57,167 nt of DNA. Origin: Paraclostridium sordellii (GTDB lineage: Bacteria > Bacillota > Clostridia > Peptostreptococcales > Peptostreptococcaceae). Both the position numbers and the translations under genes were made by a program. A model generated the notes under the pieces. The model was not told the origin of the DNA. It did no database searches and saw only the letters and a program-made list of their open reading frames with translations. Below are positions 17,863 through 27,337 of the stretch, piece after piece. The stretch's first letter is position 1. Every line of letters begins with the position of its first letter. The stretch spans positions 10,860-68,026 of the forward strand of contig NZ_LN679998.1 in the NCBI RefSeq assembly GCF_000953675.1, in the 5' to 3' direction.

Positions 17863-18510
17863 ATGTTAGTAGCTAAAGAAAAGGGTTTTGAGTTTGTAAA
17901 TAATGCTCAGCAAGATGAGTACGAAATAGTATTAAAAGCTAATAAAGGGGATACAATAGCACTGGAGTATATAATTACGAAATATAAAAACTTTGTTAAA
18001 GCAAAGGCAAAGTCATATTTTTTAGTTGGAGCTGATAAAGAAGACATAATACAAGAAGGTATGATAGGTTTGTATAAAGCAATAAGGGATTTTGATGGAA
18101 GTAAAACAAATTCATTTAAATGCTTTGCAGAAATATGTATAACAAGACAAATTATAACTGCAATAAAAACTGCAACAAGACAAAAACATATACCTCTTAA
18201 TTCATATGTATCTTTAAATAAGCCTATATATGATGAAGAATCTGATAGAACGCTATTGGATATAATAGCTACAAGTATAATAACTGATCCAGAAGAGCTA
18301 ATAATAAGTAAAGAAGAGCTTAAAAACATAGAATCAAAGATGAATGAGATTCTAAGTAAATTAGAGTTAGAGGTTTTAGAATTATACTTAAATGGCAAGT
18401 CATACCAATACATAGCTGATAAATTAGATAGAGATGTAAAATCAATTGATAATGCTCTACAAAGAGTCAAGAGAAAATTGGAAAAATATCTTGAAAACAG
18501 AAATAATTAA
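17863..18510 (+). CDS. sigH: RNA polymerase sigma factor SigH (transition phase/sporulation)
   Basis: SigH directs early stationary-phase and sporulation genes. The 215-residue protein has region 2 with DIIQEGMIGLYKAIRDFD (core binding and -10 recognition) and FAEICITRQIITAIKTATR. Region 4 runs from LSKLELEVLELYLNGKSYQ to a helix-turn-helix ending KRKLEKYLENRNN. The start at 17863 follows GGGGGAG (17850-17856); the ATG at 17848 lies before that site and is not used. The position upstream of tuf and rpmG-secE-nusG matches other Firmicutes. The last codons of the gene carry the -35 box of the downstream tuf promoter. Confidence 0.96.
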   Translation: MLVAKEKGFEFVNNAQQDEYEIVLKANKGDTIALEYIITKYKNFVKAKAKSYFLVGADKEDIIQEGMIGLYKAIRDFDGSKTNSFKCFAEICITRQIITAIKTATRQKHIPLNSYVSLNKPIYDEESDRTLLDIIATSIITDPEELIISKEELKNIESKMNEILSKLELEVLELYLNGKSYQYIADKLDRDVKSIDNALQRVKRKLEKYLENRNN

Positions 18511-18519
18511 TAGTAAAAT
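18491..18519 (+). promoter_or_regulatory. Promoter of the first tuf gene
   Basis: TTGAAA (18491-18496), a 17-bp spacer and TAAAAT (18514-18519). The -35 is within the last sigH codons. A small hairpin in the leader (TTAATG 18533-18538 with CATTAA 18543-18548) precedes the tuf ribosome-binding site. Confidence 0.75.
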
Positions 18520-18562
18520 ACTTAGCATAAGCTTAATGTAAGCATTAACAAATAAAACTAAA

Positions 18563-19770
18563 GGAGGAATTCAAAATGGCTAAAGCTAAATTTGAAAGAA
18601 GTAAGCCACACGTTAATATAGGAACAATAGGTCACGTTGACCACGGTAAAACTACATTAACTGCAGCTATAACAAAAACATTATTCGATAGATATCAATT
18701 AGGAGAAGCAGTAGATTTTGCTAACATAGATAAAGCTCCAGAAGAAAGAGAAAGAGGAATCACAATATCAACTGCTCACGTTGAATATGAAACTCCAAAT
18801 AGACACTACGCTCACGTTGACTGCCCAGGACATGCTGACTACGTTAAGAACATGATAACAGGTGCTGCTCAAATGGACGGTGCTATATTAGTTTGTTCTG
18901 CAACAGATGGACCAATGCCTCAAACAAGAGAGCATATATTATTATCAAGACAAGTTGGTGTACCATACATAGTAGTATTCTTAAACAAATGTGATATGGT
19001 AGACGATGAAGAGTTATTAGAGTTAGTTGAAATGGAAGTTAGAGACTTATTAAATGAGTACGAATTCCCAGGAGATGACACTCCAATAGTAAGAGGATCT
19101 GCATTAATGGCATTACAAGATTCTTCTTCAGAGTGGGGAGATAAAATAGTTGAATTATTCGAGCAAATAGACGAATATATACCAGCTCCAGAGAGAGATG
19201 TAGATAAAGACTTCTTAATGCCAGTAGAAGACGTATTCTCTATAACAGGAAGAGGAACAGTTGCTACAGGTAGAGTTGAAAGAGGAGTATTAAAGGTTCA
19301 AGACGAAGTTGAATTAGTAGGTTTAGCTGAAGAGCCAAGAAAGTTAGTAGTAACAGGAGTAGAAATGTTCAGAAAGTTATTAGACGAAGCGCAAGCTGGA
19401 GATAACATAGGAGCATTAATAAGAGGTATACAAAGAAATGAAATAGAAAGAGGACAAGTTTTAGCTAAGCCAGGAACTGTTAAGCCTCACACTAAGTTCA
19501 ATGCAGAAGTATACGTTCTTAAAAAAGAAGAAGGTGGAAGACATACTCCATTCTTCGATGGATATAGACCACAATTCTACTTCAGAACAACTGACGTAAC
19601 AGGAGCTTGTAAGTTACCAGAAGGTGTAGAAATGGTTATGCCTGGAGATAACATCCAAATGACTATAGAGTTAATAAACTCAATAGCAATAGAAGAAGGA
19701 TTAAGATTTGCAATAAGAGAAGGTGGAAGAACAGTAGCATCAGGTGTTGTTGCTTCTATAATAGAGTAAT
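18563..19770 (+). repeat. Direct repeat, copy 1: first tuf gene with its ribosome-binding site
   Basis: By reading the two lines side by side I find no difference between 18563-19770 and 34354-35561, a 1,208-base direct repeat 15.8 kb apart. Identity begins in the ribosome-binding site and ends one base after the stop codon. Flanks on both sides are unrelated. Confidence 0.92.
18576..19769 (+). CDS. tuf: Translation elongation factor Tu, copy 1
   Basis: EF-Tu carries aminoacyl-tRNA to the ribosomal A site as a GTP complex. The 397-residue protein has GHVDHGKT (P-loop, residues 19-26), the switch [15 protein letters not shown] with the catalytic His, and NKCDMVDD. Domains II and III are complete. 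AAGGAGGAATTC precedes the ATG. This copy stands alone between sigH and rpmG with its own promoter and terminator. It encodes exactly the same protein as the copy at 34367-35560, with no synonymous changes seen, which points to ongoing gene conversion. Confidence 0.99.
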   Translation: MAKAKFERSKPHVNIGTIGHVDHGKTTLTAAITKTLFDRYQLGEAVDFANIDKAPEERERGITISTAHVEYETPNRHYAHVDCPGHADYVKNMITGAAQMDGAILVCSATDGPMPQTREHILLSRQVGVPYIVVFLNKCDMVDDEELLELVEMEVRDLLNEYEFPGDDTPIVRGSALMALQDSSSEWGDKIVELFEQIDEYIPAPERDVDKDFLMPVEDVFSITGRGTVATGRVERGVLKVQDEVELVGLAEEPRKLVVTGVEMFRKLLDEAQAGDNIGALIRGIQRNEIERGQVLAKPGTVKPHTKFNAEVYVLKKEEGGRHTPFFDGYRPQFYFRTTDVTGACKLPEGVEMVMPGDNIQMTIELINSIAIEEGLRFAIREGGRTVASGVVASIIE

Positions 19771-19800
19771 TCTCTTATTACTAATATAAATTTTAAAATT

Positions 19801-19833
19801 AAAAAAAAGAGGGGGATATCCTCCTCTTTTTTT
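19801..19833 (+). terminator. Terminator after the first tuf gene
   Basis: An A-run and GAGGGGGAT pair with ATCCTCCTC and a T-run, with one G-U pair. The hairpin is GC-rich for this region and ends in seven T. Confidence 0.92.
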
Positions 19834-19854
19834 AACTTGAAAGCAACAAAAACA

Positions 19855-19881
19855 TTGACATGCCTACTAATTTGTGATAAT
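19855..19881 (+). promoter_or_regulatory. Promoter of rpmG-secE-nusG
   Basis: TTGACA (19855-19860) is followed by an extended -10, TGtGATAAT (hexamer 19876-19881), at a short 15-bp spacing; TAATTT at 19878 would give 17 bp. The leader to 19986 holds a 16-base palindrome, ACAATATATATATTGT (19947-19962). Confidence 0.65.
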
Positions 19882-19986
19882 TTATATGAGGTGATGATTC
19901 AAAAATGAGATATTGAACCTATTATACAGAGTAGGCAATAAAGTTAACAATATATATATTGTATTTACGAGTTGGAGGTGTAGCAG

Positions 19987-20136
19987 ATGAGAGTTAAAGT
20001 AACTTTAGCATGTACAGAGTGTAAGCAAAGAAACTACAACACTACTAAAAACAAAAAGAATAACCCAGATAGAATAGAACTACAAAAGTACTGTAGATTC
20101 TGCAAGAAGCATACTGCTCATAAAGAAACAAAATAG
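19987..20136 (+). CDS. rpmG: Large-subunit ribosomal protein bL33
   Basis: A 49-residue protein beginning [12 protein letters not shown], with the zinc-ribbon cysteines at 9, 12, 36 and 39 (C+ form of L33). It is short but unmistakable, both by sequence and by position immediately before secE-nusG. TTGGAGGTG precedes the ATG. L33 sits near the ribosomal E site. Having the Cys ligands means this is the zinc-replete version rather than a zinc-independent paralogue. Confidence 0.97.
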   Translation: MRVKVTLACTECKQRNYNTTKNKKNNPDRIELQKYCRFCKKHTAHKETK

Positions 20137-20160
20137 TTTTTATAAGGATGTGAGTGTGGA

Positions 20161-20382
20161 ATGGCTGCCCAATTAAATGAAAGTCCAAGAACTAAAAATA
20201 AGTTTAGTTTTATTAGATATGTTAAGGAAACTAAACAAGAATTAAAAAGAGTTACGTGGCCAACAAAGAAAGAGCTTTTAAAAAACACAGGAGTTGTTTT
20301 AACTGTTGTTGTTTCGGCTACTATCTTAGTATGGGCTTTAGATAGTGTATTATCTGGTGCACTAAATCTAATACTAAAATAG
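20161..20382 (+). CDS. secE: Preprotein translocase subunit SecE
   Basis: SecE clamps the SecY channel at the cytoplasmic membrane. The 73-residue protein has the Gram-positive layout. A cytosolic amphipathic segment contains the conserved ETKQELKRVTWPTKKEL, and a single membrane helix (about residues 45-65) follows. The ribosome-binding site is a weak AAGGATGTGAG. It is cotranscribed with rpmG and nusG; its partner secY lies at 45403-46671. Confidence 0.97.
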   Translation: MAAQLNESPRTKNKFSFIRYVKETKQELKRVTWPTKKELLKNTGVVLTVVVSATILVWALDSVLSGALNLILK

Positions 20383-20397
20383 AAAGGAAGAATCAGA

Positions 20398-20943
20398 ATG
20401 TCGGAATTACAAGAGGCTAGATGGTATGTAGTACATACTTATTCAGGTCATGAAAATAAAGTTAAAGCAACAATTGAAAAAGCTGTTAAAACAAGAGGTA
20501 TGGAAGATTGCATAACTCAAGTAGTTGTCCCTACTGAAGATGTAGTTGAGACTACAAAAACAGGGAAAGAAAAAACTAGACAACGTAAGGTATTTCCAGG
20601 GTACGTGCTAGTTAAAATGGTTATTACTGATGAATCTTGGTATGTCGTAAGAAATACTAAAGGGGTTACTGGGTTTGTAGGACCAGGTTCTAAGCCGGTT
20701 CCTTTAAGTGAAGAAGAAGTAATAGCTATGGGCATAGATACAGCTGTTCCTAAATTAGTAAGCGGAGACATAAATTTTGAAATTGGCGAAGTAATAAAGG
20801 TTGCTAACGGTCCTTTTGAAGGACAAATAGGAACTATAGAAGAAATAGACCTGGAAACAAAAGATGTAAAAGTGTGTATAGATGCTTTTGGTAAAAAAAC
20901 TCTATTTGAAATAGATCACAAAAGCATAGAAAAATATAACTAG
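20398..20943 (+). CDS. nusG: Transcription termination/antitermination factor NusG
   Basis: NusG bridges the RNA polymerase clamp and modulates pausing, and couples transcription to translation. The 181-residue protein has the NGN domain (ARWYVVHTYSGHENKV ... FPGYVLVKM) and a C-terminal KOW domain (GEVIKVANGPFEGQIGTIEEI). An AAAGGAAG ribosome-binding site lies ahead of the ATG. The secE-nusG-rplK order is universal in this group. Confidence 0.98.
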   Translation: MSELQEARWYVVHTYSGHENKVKATIEKAVKTRGMEDCITQVVVPTEDVVETTKTGKEKTRQRKVFPGYVLVKMVITDESWYVVRNTKGVTGFVGPGSKPVPLSEEEVIAMGIDTAVPKLVSGDINFEIGEVIKVANGPFEGQIGTIEEIDLETKDVKVCIDAFGKKTLFEIDHKSIEKYN

Positions 20944-20972
20944 AGAATAAATAATCTGAGGAGGTGCGCTCA

Positions 20973-21398
20973 ATGGCTAAAAAAGTTATAGGTCAAATAA
21001 AATTACAAATACCTGCAGGGAAAGCTACACCAGCTCCACCAGTTGGGCCAGCATTAGGACAACACGGTGTTAATATAATGGGATTCACTAAGGAATTCAA
21101 TGCTAAGACTGCAGATCAAGCTGGAATGATAATACCAGTTGTTATAACTGTATATCAAGATAGATCTTTCAGTTTCATAACAAAAACTCCTCCAGCTGCA
21201 GTATTATTAAAGAAAGCTGCTGGATTAGATACTGCTTCAGGAGAACCAAACAAGAAGAAGGTTGCAACTTTATCTTCAGCTAAGATAAGAGAAATAGCTG
21301 AGTTAAAAATGCCTGACTTAAACGCTGCTTCAGTAGAATCTGCTATGAGAATGATAGCTGGTACTGCAAGAAGTATGGGTATCGTTGTTGAAGACTAA
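20973..21398 (+). CDS. rplK: Large-subunit ribosomal protein uL11
   Basis: L11 forms the GTPase-associated centre with 23S rRNA and is needed for RelA-type sensing of uncharged tRNA. The 141 residues begin [20 protein letters not shown] and contain the proline-rich [19 protein letters not shown] block (thiostrepton-contact region) and the C-terminal RNA-binding domain. The true start is the ATG at 20973; the GTG at 20964 is part of the AGGAGGTG ribosome-binding site. Confidence 0.98.
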   Translation: MAKKVIGQIKLQIPAGKATPAPPVGPALGQHGVNIMGFTKEFNAKTADQAGMIIPVVITVYQDRSFSFITKTPPAAVLLKKAAGLDTASGEPNKKKVATLSSAKIREIAELKMPDLNAASVESAMRMIAGTARSMGIVVED

Positions 21399-21431
21399 TT
21401 AATATTTAATTAGTTATCTTCGCTTGAAAAA

Positions 21432-21459
21432 GTGGGAGGTAAAAAACCAATATAACCAC
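21432..21459 (+). promoter_or_regulatory. Probable L1-binding autoregulatory element
   Basis: Between rplK and rplA, GTGG (21432-21435) pairs with CCAC (21456-21459) and GGT (21438-21440) with ACC (21446-21448). This leaves an asymmetric internal loop, GA opposite AATATAA. It resembles the L1 site in 23S rRNA and known L1-regulated mRNAs (GUGGGAG on one strand, an A-rich GAUGAC-like strand opposite). It lies 2 bases upstream of the rplA ribosome-binding site, well placed to block it. Confidence 0.6.
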
Positions 21460-21474
21460 AAGGAGGACATGAAA

Positions 21475-22173
21475 ATGGCTAAAAAAGGTAAAAAGTACGT
21501 AGAAGCTTTAAATAAAATAGATAGAACTAGATTATACGATGCTTCAGAAGCTTTAAACTTAGTTGCAGAAGTTGCTAGTGCTAAGTTTGATGAGACTGTA
21601 GAAGCTCATATAAAATTAGGTGTTGACTCAAGACACGCTGACCAACAAGTAAGAGGTGCGGTTGTATTACCACACGGAACTGGTAAAACTAAGAGAGTTT
21701 TAGTTTTTGCTAAAGGTGCAAAAGCTGAAGAAGCTACAAATGCTGGTGCTGACTTTGTAGGTGCTGAAGATTTAGTACAAAAAATACAAGGTGAAAACTG
21801 GTTTGAATTTGATGTAGTTGTTGCTACTCCAGACATGATGGGTGTAGTAGGTAGATTAGGTAGAGTATTAGGACCTAAAGGTTTAATGCCAAACCCTAAA
21901 TCAGGAACAGTTACTTTCGATGTAGCTAAAGCTATAGACGAAATAAAAGCTGGTAAAGTTGAATATAGATTAGACAAAACTAACATAATACACGTTCCAG
22001 TTGGAAAAGTATCTTTCGGTGGAGAAAAGTTAACTGAAAACTTTGCTGCATTAATGGATGCTATAGTTAAAGCTAAGCCAGCTGCTGCTAAAGGACAATA
22101 CTTAAAGAGCATAGCTGTTACTTCAACTATGGGACCAGGAGTTAAAGTAAACCCTGCTAAAATAGCTGAATAA
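21475..22173 (+). CDS. rplA: Large-subunit ribosomal protein uL1
   Basis: L1 forms the mobile stalk next to the E site and can repress its own mRNA. The 232-residue protein begins [18 protein letters not shown] and contains the conserved [20 protein letters not shown] block and the C-terminal [17 protein letters not shown]. The ATG at 21475 is eight bases after AGGAGG; the ATG at 21469 is too close to that site and the upstream TTG frame is not credible. A candidate L1-binding structure overlaps the leader. Confidence 0.98.
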   Translation: MAKKGKKYVEALNKIDRTRLYDASEALNLVAEVASAKFDETVEAHIKLGVDSRHADQQVRGAVVLPHGTGKTKRVLVFAKGAKAEEATNAGADFVGAEDLVQKIQGENWFEFDVVVATPDMMGVVGRLGRVLGPKGLMPNPKSGTVTFDVAKAIDEIKAGKVEYRLDKTNIIHVPVGKVSFGGEKLTENFAALMDAIVKAKPAAAKGQYLKSIAVTSTMGPGVKVNPAKIAE

Positions 22174-22181
22174 TAAAAAGC

Positions 22182-22210
22182 TTGACATGTGTAAATAACG
22201 ATGTTAAAAT
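22182..22210 (+). promoter_or_regulatory. rplJ-rplL promoter
   Basis: TTGACA (22182-22187), a 17-bp spacer and an extended -10, TGtTAAAAT (hexamer 22205-22210). It is one of the strongest promoter matches in the window and lies 8 bases after rplA. Confidence 0.88.
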
Positions 22211-22243
22211 AATATTCGTTAATAAATAAAATAGAATAGATTT

Positions 22244-22354
22244 GCCGTAGACAGTAGGTGCTTAAGCTTAATATCCTACCGAGGTTTTAGATAAATTTTG
22301 ATACTAAAGCTTTTGTATGTCTATATGATTACAAAAGCTTTTGATATTTACGGC
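22244..22354 (+). promoter_or_regulatory. L10 leader (ribosomal protein autoregulatory RNA)
   Basis: The leader closes with GCCGTA (22244-22249) pairing to TACGGC (22349-22354). It contains the conserved core GTAGACAGTAGGTGCTTAAG and CCTACCGAGGT, and a 12-bp hairpin (22306-22317 with 22330-22341). This matches the known Firmicute L10 leader, where the L10-L12 complex binds to repress rplJL. Confidence 0.88.
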
Positions 22355-22388
22355 AGATAACCTATCGGATGAAGGAGGTGCTGACTAG

Positions 22389-22892
22389 ATGAGAAAAGCT
22401 ATAGAAGTAAAATCACAAGTGGTTGCTGAAATAGTTGAGAAGTTACAAAACTCTTCTTCTGCTATAGTTGTTGATTACAAAGGATTAACAGTTGAAGAAG
22501 TAACTGAATTAAGAAAGAAAATGAGAGAAGCTGGTGTTGAATACAAAGTATACAAAAACACTTTAGTTAGAAAAGCAGCTAAAGAAGTTGGTATAGAACA
22601 ATTCAACGATGAATTATTAGTAGGAACTAATGCAATAGCATTCGGACACGAAGATCCAGTTGCTCCAGCTAGAATAATAAAAGAGTTCATGGATTCTCAT
22701 CCAAAAATGGAATTAAAAATGGGTGTTGTTGAAGGAGAATTCTACGGTAAAGAAGATATCGTTGCATTCGCTAACATACCATCAAGAGAAGTACTTATTG
22801 CTAAATTACTTGGAAGCTTAAAAGCTCCGGTATCAAACTTTGCATACTTATTAGATGCAATAATCAAGAAACAAGAAGGTCAAGAAGCTTAA
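22389..22892 (+). CDS. rplJ: Large-subunit ribosomal protein uL10
   Basis: L10 is the base of the L7/L12 stalk. The 167-residue protein begins MRKAIEVKSQVVAEI, has the rRNA-binding half with VDYKGLTVEEVTELRKKMRE and YKVYKNTLVRKA, and ends in the C-terminal helix that carries L12 dimers. GAAGGAGGTG precedes the ATG. It is regulated through the L10 leader upstream and paired with rplL 72 bases downstream. Confidence 0.98.
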   Translation: MRKAIEVKSQVVAEIVEKLQNSSSAIVVDYKGLTVEEVTELRKKMREAGVEYKVYKNTLVRKAAKEVGIEQFNDELLVGTNAIAFGHEDPVAPARIIKEFMDSHPKMELKMGVVEGEFYGKEDIVAFANIPSREVLIAKLLGSLKAPVSNFAYLLDAIIKKQEGQEA

Positions 22893-22964
22893 TAATAGCT
22901 TAGACGTAATAAAAAACAATAAAAACAATAATTTATAAGAGAATATAATTCGGAGGTGCTAACA

Positions 22965-23327
22965 ATGACAATAGAACAAATATTAGAAGCTATAGAAAAT
23001 ATGAAAGTTTTAGAATTAAATGAATTAGTTAAAGCTGCAGAAGAGAAATTCGGAGTATCTGCTTCAGCTCCAGTTATGATGGCTGGTGCAGTTGCTGGTG
23101 GAGCTGCTGAAGAAAAAACTGAGTTTGACGTAGTATTAGCAAGCGCTGGTTCTTCAAAAGTTGGAGTTATAAAAGCTGTTAGAGAAATAACTGGATTAGG
23201 ATTAAAAGAAGCTAAAGAATTAGTTGACAACGCTCCTAAGACATTAAAAGAGGGAGTTTCTAAAGACGAAGCTGACCAAATGAAAGAAAAATTAGAAGCT
23301 GCAGGAGCTTCAGTAGAAGTTAAGTAG
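22965..23327 (+). CDS. rplL: Large-subunit ribosomal protein bL12 (L7/L12)
   Basis: L12 recruits and activates translational GTPases. The 120-residue protein has the N-terminal dimerisation helix pair ([20 protein letters not shown]), an Ala/Gly-rich hinge ([13 protein letters not shown]), and the globular C-terminal domain ([19 protein letters not shown]). The start is the ATG at 22965; the GTG at 22956 belongs to the CGGAGGTG ribosome-binding site. Confidence 0.98.
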   Translation: MTIEQILEAIENMKVLELNELVKAAEEKFGVSASAPVMMAGAVAGGAAEEKTEFDVVLASAGSSKVGVIKAVREITGLGLKEAKELVDNAPKTLKEGVSKDEADQMKEKLEAAGASVEVK

Positions 23328-23341
23328 TTTTCTTTAAATAA

Positions 23342-23372
23342 AAAGATGTCCTAGGGGCATCTTTTTTTTTTC
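23342..23372 (+). terminator. Terminator/attenuator between rplL and rpoB
   Basis: AAAGATGTCC (23342-23351) pairs with GGGCATCTTT (23355-23364), with one wobble, and runs into about ten T. In most bacteria the rplL-rpoB gap holds a partial terminator that lowers rpoBC relative to rplJL. Here rpoB also has its own promoter. Confidence 0.88.
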
Positions 23373-23502
23373 TCTGGAAAAAATAAATGTATATTTTGGA
23401 AAAAATAAGAATTAGAGAATGGATTTTTGAACATAATAAATAATGCATATTTTATGTCGAACAAAAAATTCTGATATTATAAATATACATAAAACTTAGA
23501 TA

Positions 23503-23531
23503 TTGAAAAAAGATTGTAATTATGTTAGAAT
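23503..23531 (+). promoter_or_regulatory. rpoB promoter
   Basis: TTGAAA (23503-23508), a 17-bp spacer and an extended -10, TGtTAGAAT (hexamer 23526-23531). It lies about 60 bases before rpoB. Confidence 0.75.
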
Positions 23532-23591
23532 TATTAGATGCGTTAGAATAAACTATGGTTTTATTTTTAATTATTGAGAGGTGAAAAGTGA

Positions 23592-26500
23592 ATGCCACAT
23601 CCTGTCACGATAGGTAAGAGAACTAGAATGAGCTACTCAAAAATAAAAGAGATAGCTGATGTACCAAACCTTATAGAAATACAATGCGATTCCTATGAGT
23701 GGTTTTTAAAAGAAGGTTTAAAAGAAGTGTTTGAAGACATTTCACCTATAGAAGATTATACAGGTAATCTTATATTAGAATTTGTTGATTATTCTTTAGA
23801 TGAGAAACCGAAATATGACATAGAAGAATGTAAAGAGAGAGATGCTACATATTGTGCACCTCTAAAAGTTAAAGTAAGACTTATAAATAAAGAAACAGGT
23901 GAAATAAAAGAACAAGAAGTGTTTATGGGTGATTTCCCTTTAATGACAGAAAAGGGTACATTCATAATAAACGGAGCAGAAAGAGTTATAGTAAGTCAGT
24001 TAGTTAGATCTCCTGGAGTTTATTATGCTCAAGAAATGGATAAGTCAGGTAAAAGACTTATATCATCTACTGTTATTCCTAACAGAGGTGCATGGTTAGA
24101 ATACGAAACAGATTCTAATGATGTAATATCTGTAAGAGTTGACAGAACTAGAAAACAACCTGTAACAGTCTTATTAAGAGCATTTGGAATAGGTTCAGAT
24201 GCAGAAATAATAGAGCTATTAGGTGAAGATGAAAGACTAATGGCTACATTAGAAAAAGATAACACTAAAACTGTAGAAGAGGGTCTTATTGAGATATACA
24301 AAAAATTAAGACCAGGTGAACCACCAACAGTTGAAAGTGCATCATCATTATTAAATGCGTTATTCTTTGATGCTAAGAGATATGACTTAGCTAAAGTTGG
24401 TAGATACAAGTTTAATAAAAAGCTTGCATTATGCTATAGAATAATGAATAAAATATCAGCTAATGACATTATAAATCCAGAAACAGGAGAAGTGTTCGTT
24501 AAAGCTGAAGAAAAAATATCTTTAGATACGGCGATAGCTATCCAAAATTCAGGAATAAATGTTGTTGAGTTATTAACTGAAGATGAGAAAGTTGTTAAAG
24601 TTATAGGAAATAACTTTGTAGACATAAAATCACATATAAGTTTTGATATAGATGATTTAAAAATAAAAGAAAAAGTTCACTATCCTACATTAAAAGAAAT
24701 ATTAGATGAGTATAGTGATGAAGAAGAAATAAAAGAAGCTATAAAATCAAGAATGAAAGAGCTTATACCTAAGCACATATTATTAGATGATATAATAGCT
24801 TCAATCAGTTACCAATTCAATATATTCTTTGGAATAGGTAATATAGATGATATAGATCATTTAGGAAACAGAAGAATAAGATCAGTTGGGGAATTATTAC
24901 AGAACCAAGTTAGAATAGGTCTATCAAGAATGGAGAGAGTTATAAAAGAAAGAATGACTGTTCAAGATATGGAAGCTATAACTCCTCAAGCTTTAGTAAA
25001 CATAAGACCTGTTTCTGCAGCTATAAAAGAGTTCTTTGGTAGTTCGCAGTTATCACAATTCATGGATCAAACAAACCCACTATCAGAGTTAACTCACAAA
25101 AGAAGATTATCAGCACTTGGACCAGGAGGTCTTTCAAGAGAAAGAGCTGGATTCGAAGTCCGTGACGTTCATCATTCTCACTATGGAAGAATGTGTCCGA
25201 TAGAGACTCCAGAGGGACCAAACATCGGTCTTATAAACTCTTTAGGAACATATGCTAAGATCAATGAGTTCGGATTTATAGAATCTCCTTATAGAAAATA
25301 TGATAAGGAAAATAAAAAGGTTACAGATGAAATACATTACTTAACAGCTGACGAAGAAGACTTATTCATAAGAGCTCAGGCTAATGAGCCTTTAGATGAA
25401 GATGATGCATTCGTAAACAGCAGAGTTGTATGTAGAACTGTAAATGGAGCCATGGAATTAGTTCCAACTGATAAAGTTGATTACATGGATATATCTCCTA
25501 AGCAAGTTGTGTCTATAGCAACGGCTATGATACCATTCTTAGAGAATGATGACGCCAACCGTGCGCTTATGGGATCAAACATGCAACGTCAGGCAGTGCC
25601 ACTAGTAAGAAGAGAAGCACCTATTATAGGAACAGGTGTTGAATATAGAGCAGCAAAAGACTCTGGAGCTGTTGTAGTTGCTAAAAACTCAGGTATAGCT
25701 GATAGAGTAACTGCAGATGAAATAATAATAAAAAGAGAAGATGGAAACAAAGACAGATACAAGCTTCTTAAGTTTAAGCGTTCAAACCAAGGTACTTGTA
25801 TAAATCAAACACCTATAATAAGCAAAGGTGATAAGATTGAGGCTGGAGATGTTATAGCTGATGGTCCATCTACTGAAATGGGAGAAGTAGCATTAGGAAG
25901 AAACTGCTTCATCGCATTCATGACATGGGAAGGATATAACTACGAGGATGCTATATTAATAAACGAAAGACTTGTAAAAGAAGATAGATTATCTACTATT
26001 CATATAGAAGAATATGAATGTGAAGCAAGAGATACTAAACTAGGGCCAGAGGAAATAACTAGAGATATACCAAACGTTGGAGAAAGTGCTACAAAGAACT
26101 TAGACGAAAGAGGTATAATAAGAATAGGTGCTGAAGTTGATTCTGGAGATATATTAGTAGGGAAAGTAACTCCTAAAGGAGAAACTGAACTTACTGCTGA
26201 AGAAAGATTACTTCGTGCGATATTTGGAGAAAAAGCTAGAGAAGTCAGAGATACTTCATTAAAAGTACCTCATGGAGAGTCTGGTATAATAGTTGACGTA
26301 AAAGTATTCACAAGAGAAAATGGAGATGATTTATCTCCAGGAGTTAATGAATTAGTTAGATGTTATATAGCTAAGAAGAGAAAAATAAGAGTTGGGGATA
26401 AGATGGCTGGACGTCACGGTAATAAAGGGGTTATCTCAAGGGTATTACCTGAAGAAGATATGCCATTTATGGAAAACGGGCAACCACTTGACATAGTACT

Positions 26501-27293
26501 TAACCCACAAGGTATACCATCTCGTATGAACATCGGACAGGTTCTTGAGGTTCACTTAGGTCTTGCAGCTAAAACTTTAGGATGGCATGTTGCAACATCG
26601 GTATTTGATGGAGCTAAAGAGCCGGATATAAGAAAAGCATTAATTGAAGCAGGATATCCAGATGATGGAAAAGTAACTTTATATGATGGTAGAACAGGTA
26701 ACTCATTTGATAATAGAATCACAGTAGGATATATGTACATGTTAAAACTACATCACTTAGTTGATGATAAGTTACATGCAAGAAGTACAGGACCATACTC
26801 TTTAGTAACTCAACAACCTCTTGGTGGTAAAGCACAATTTGGTGGTCAGAGATTCGGAGAGATGGAGGTTTGGGCACTAGAAGCATACGGTGCAGCACAC
26901 ATACTTCAAGAAATACTTACTGTTAAGTCTGATGACGTTGTAGGACGTGTTAGAACTTACGAAGCTATAGTTAAAGGTGAGAATATACCTGAACCAGGTA
27001 TTCCAGAATCATTTAAAGTTTTAATAAAAGAACTTCAAAGTTTATGCTTAGATGTAAAAGTACTAACAGAAGAAGATCAAGAAATAGAAGTTAGAGAATC
27101 TATAGATATCGATGAAGATGCTAAAGAGTTTGAGTTAGATGTTATGGAAAACATAAAAGAACTTGAAGAAAATAGTATAGTAGAAGAAATAGACGAGTTT
27201 GAATCAAATGAAGAAGTAATAGATGAATTAGAATTTGAAGAAGATGTAGTTTATGAAGAATTAAACTACGAAGATGAAGACTTTGATATATAG
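23592..27293 (+). CDS. rpoB: RNA polymerase beta subunit
   Basis: RpoB forms half of the polymerase active-site cleft. The 1,233-residue protein is complete. The rifampicin region near residues 481-520 reads [20 protein letters not shown] followed by RLSALGPGG, with the sensitive-type Asp, His and Ser residues. Later blocks include [52 protein letters not shown] and [22 protein letters not shown]-terminal tail of about 60 residues is very rich in Glu and Asp, beyond the conserved core. The ATG follows a GAGAGGTGA site. It is cotranscribed with rpoC. Confidence 0.99.
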   Translation: MPHPVTIGKRTRMSYSKIKEIADVPNLIEIQCDSYEWFLKEGLKEVFEDISPIEDYTGNLILEFVDYSLDEKPKYDIEECKERDATYCAPLKVKVRLINKETGEIKEQEVFMGDFPLMTEKGTFIINGAERVIVSQLVRSPGVYYAQEMDKSGKRLISSTVIPNRGAWLEYETDSNDVISVRVDRTRKQPVTVLLRAFGIGSDAEIIELLGEDERLMATLEKDNTKTVEEGLIEIYKKLRPGEPPTVESASSLLNALFFDAKRYDLAKVGRYKFNKKLALCYRIMNKISANDIINPETGEVFVKAEEKISLDTAIAIQNSGINVVELLTEDEKVVKVIGNNFVDIKSHISFDIDDLKIKEKVHYPTLKEILDEYSDEEEIKEAIKSRMKELIPKHILLDDIIASISYQFNIFFGIGNIDDIDHLGNRRIRSVGELLQNQVRIGLSRMERVIKERMTVQDMEAITPQALVNIRPVSAAIKEFFGSSQLSQFMDQTNPLSELTHKRRLSALGPGGLSRERAGFEVRDVHHSHYGRMCPIETPEGPNIGLINSLGTYAKINEFGFIESPYRKYDKENKKVTDEIHYLTADEEDLFIRAQANEPLDEDDAFVNSRVVCRTVNGAMELVPTDKVDYMDISPKQVVSIATAMIPFLENDDANRALMGSNMQRQAVPLVRREAPIIGTGVEYRAAKDSGAVVVAKNSGIADRVTADEIIIKREDGNKDRYKLLKFKRSNQGTCINQTPIISKGDKIEAGDVIADGPSTEMGEVALGRNCFIAFMTWEGYNYEDAILINERLVKEDRLSTIHIEEYECEARDTKLGPEEITRDIPNVGESATKNLDERGIIRIGAEVDSGDILVGKVTPKGETELTAEERLLRAIFGEKAREVRDTSLKVPHGESGIIVDVKVFTRENGDDLSPGVNELVRCYIAKKRKIRVGDKMAGRHGNKGVISRVLPEEDMPFMENGQPLDIVLNPQGIPSRMNIGQVLEVHLGLAAKTLGWHVATSVFDGAKEPDIRKALIEAGYPDDGKVTLYDGRTGNSFDNRITVGYMYMLKLHHLVDDKLHARSTGPYSLVTQQPLGGKAQFGGQRFGEMEVWALEAYGAAHILQEILTVKSDDVVGRVRTYEAIVKGENIPEPGIPESFKVLIKELQSLCLDVKVLTEEDQEIEVRESIDIDEDAKEFELDVMENIKELEENSIVEEIDEFESNEEVIDELEFEEDVVYEELNYEDEDFDI

Positions 27294-27337
27294 TTTCCTT
27301 ATTTTAAGTAAATCTCAAATAGAAGGGAGAGAACTCC

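Noticed and set aside
17907-18470. 187-codon open frame on the minus strand inside sigH
   Set aside because: It is antisense to a clearly conserved sigma factor, has no ribosome-binding site or recognisable domain, and is rich in Ser, Ile and Leu as expected for the reverse of AT-rich coding DNA.
21606-22112. 168-codon minus-strand open frame inside rplA
   Set aside because: It mirrors the codon bias of rplA and has no start signals or homology that I can see.
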